Positions 33,394-33,458 of a DNA stretch of 33,458 nucleotides are shown in pieces. Source of the DNA: an uncultured Bacteroidales bacterium (GTDB lineage Bacteria; Bacteroidota; Bacteroidia; Bacteroidales; Muribaculaceae); assembly GCA_902776955.1 (NCBI GenBank), contig CACYSG010000050.1, positions 1 through 33,458 of the forward strand, given 5' to 3'. How positions within the stretch are numbered: position 1 is the first letter of the stretch; each line of letters opens with the position of its first letter. The position numbers were made by a program, and so were the translations under genes. The notes beneath the pieces were generated by a model. The model made no database searches. It was not told the origin of the DNA and was given only the letters and a program-made list of their open reading frames with translations.

Positions 33394-33431
33394 ATGCCTG
33401 TAGAGCCGATGAATACTGGCTTTACAGGCAT
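33394..33431. repeat. Inverted repeat near the right edge
   Basis: ATGCCTGTAGAGCC (33394-33407) pairs with GGCTTTACAGGCAT (33418-33431) with one G-U position and a 10-base loop. It could be a terminator for a gene coming from the right, since A/T-rich sequence lies on both sides. Confidence 0.55.
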
Positions 33432-33458
33432 TTCAAAAATTTCAGCCGAAATTCTGCT

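Overview
The window looks like Bacteroidota, order Bacteroidales, most likely a gut Muribaculaceae or Prevotellaceae member; the family is my inference. The grounds are TAnnTTTG (-7) promoter boxes with TTTG-like -33 boxes, an almost complete lack of Shine-Dalgarno sequences, secreted proteins ending in dockerins, one short C-terminal sorting tail of the Prevotella type, and families such as DUF4153, DUF3109, C10 peptidase and GH92. Most genes are ordinary chromosomal housekeeping. No insertion sequence, prophage, CRISPR array or tRNA was seen.

Layout. 1-1047 (-) is the N-terminal part of a GH92 alpha-mannosidase, divergent from hflX. 2545-5168 holds a ClbS/DfsB-like protein and a dockerin-bearing C10 cysteine protease. 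5180-8197 holds a small TPR gene, divergent hydE, a TerB-like protein, a small secreted protein and a glycine-zipper lipoprotein behind a consensus sigma-54 promoter. 8474-11998 is a 1174-residue repeat protein ending in a dockerin. murI (-) and folP-cdaA-DUF3109 (+) diverge at 13.0 kb, followed by a CotH-type secreted protein with a dockerin. 17.3-19.4 kb is the strangest part: rplS broken by an exact 47-bp tandem duplication, then a four-helix-bundle gene bracketed by two arrays of palindromic decamers, then an acidic helical-repeat protein. 19.5-21.5 kb (-) is aguA-aguB, which converts agmatine to putrescine. 21.6-29.1 kb holds a small unknown gene, a TPR protein, a META-domain protein, a secreted protein with a sorting tail and a DUF4153 membrane protein. 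29.4-33.2 kb holds rnpB, folC and a degP/htrA protease.

How genes fit together. folP and folC are two steps of folate synthesis but are far apart here. aguA-aguB form one pathway. The GH92, C10, repeat, CotH and sorting-tail proteins form an exported set, three of them with dockerins, but no cohesin lies in the window. DegP probably deals with misfolded envelope proteins. hydE implies an [FeFe] hydrogenase elsewhere.

The best candidates for something undescribed are the four-helix-bundle gene between two same-oriented GTCNGAC decamer arrays, and the heptamer arrays that start in the stop codon of one gene and run towards the start of the next co-directional gene, seen twice independently (cdaA/DUF3109 and aguA/aguB). 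The rplS duplication is best read as an assembly error until reads say otherwise.
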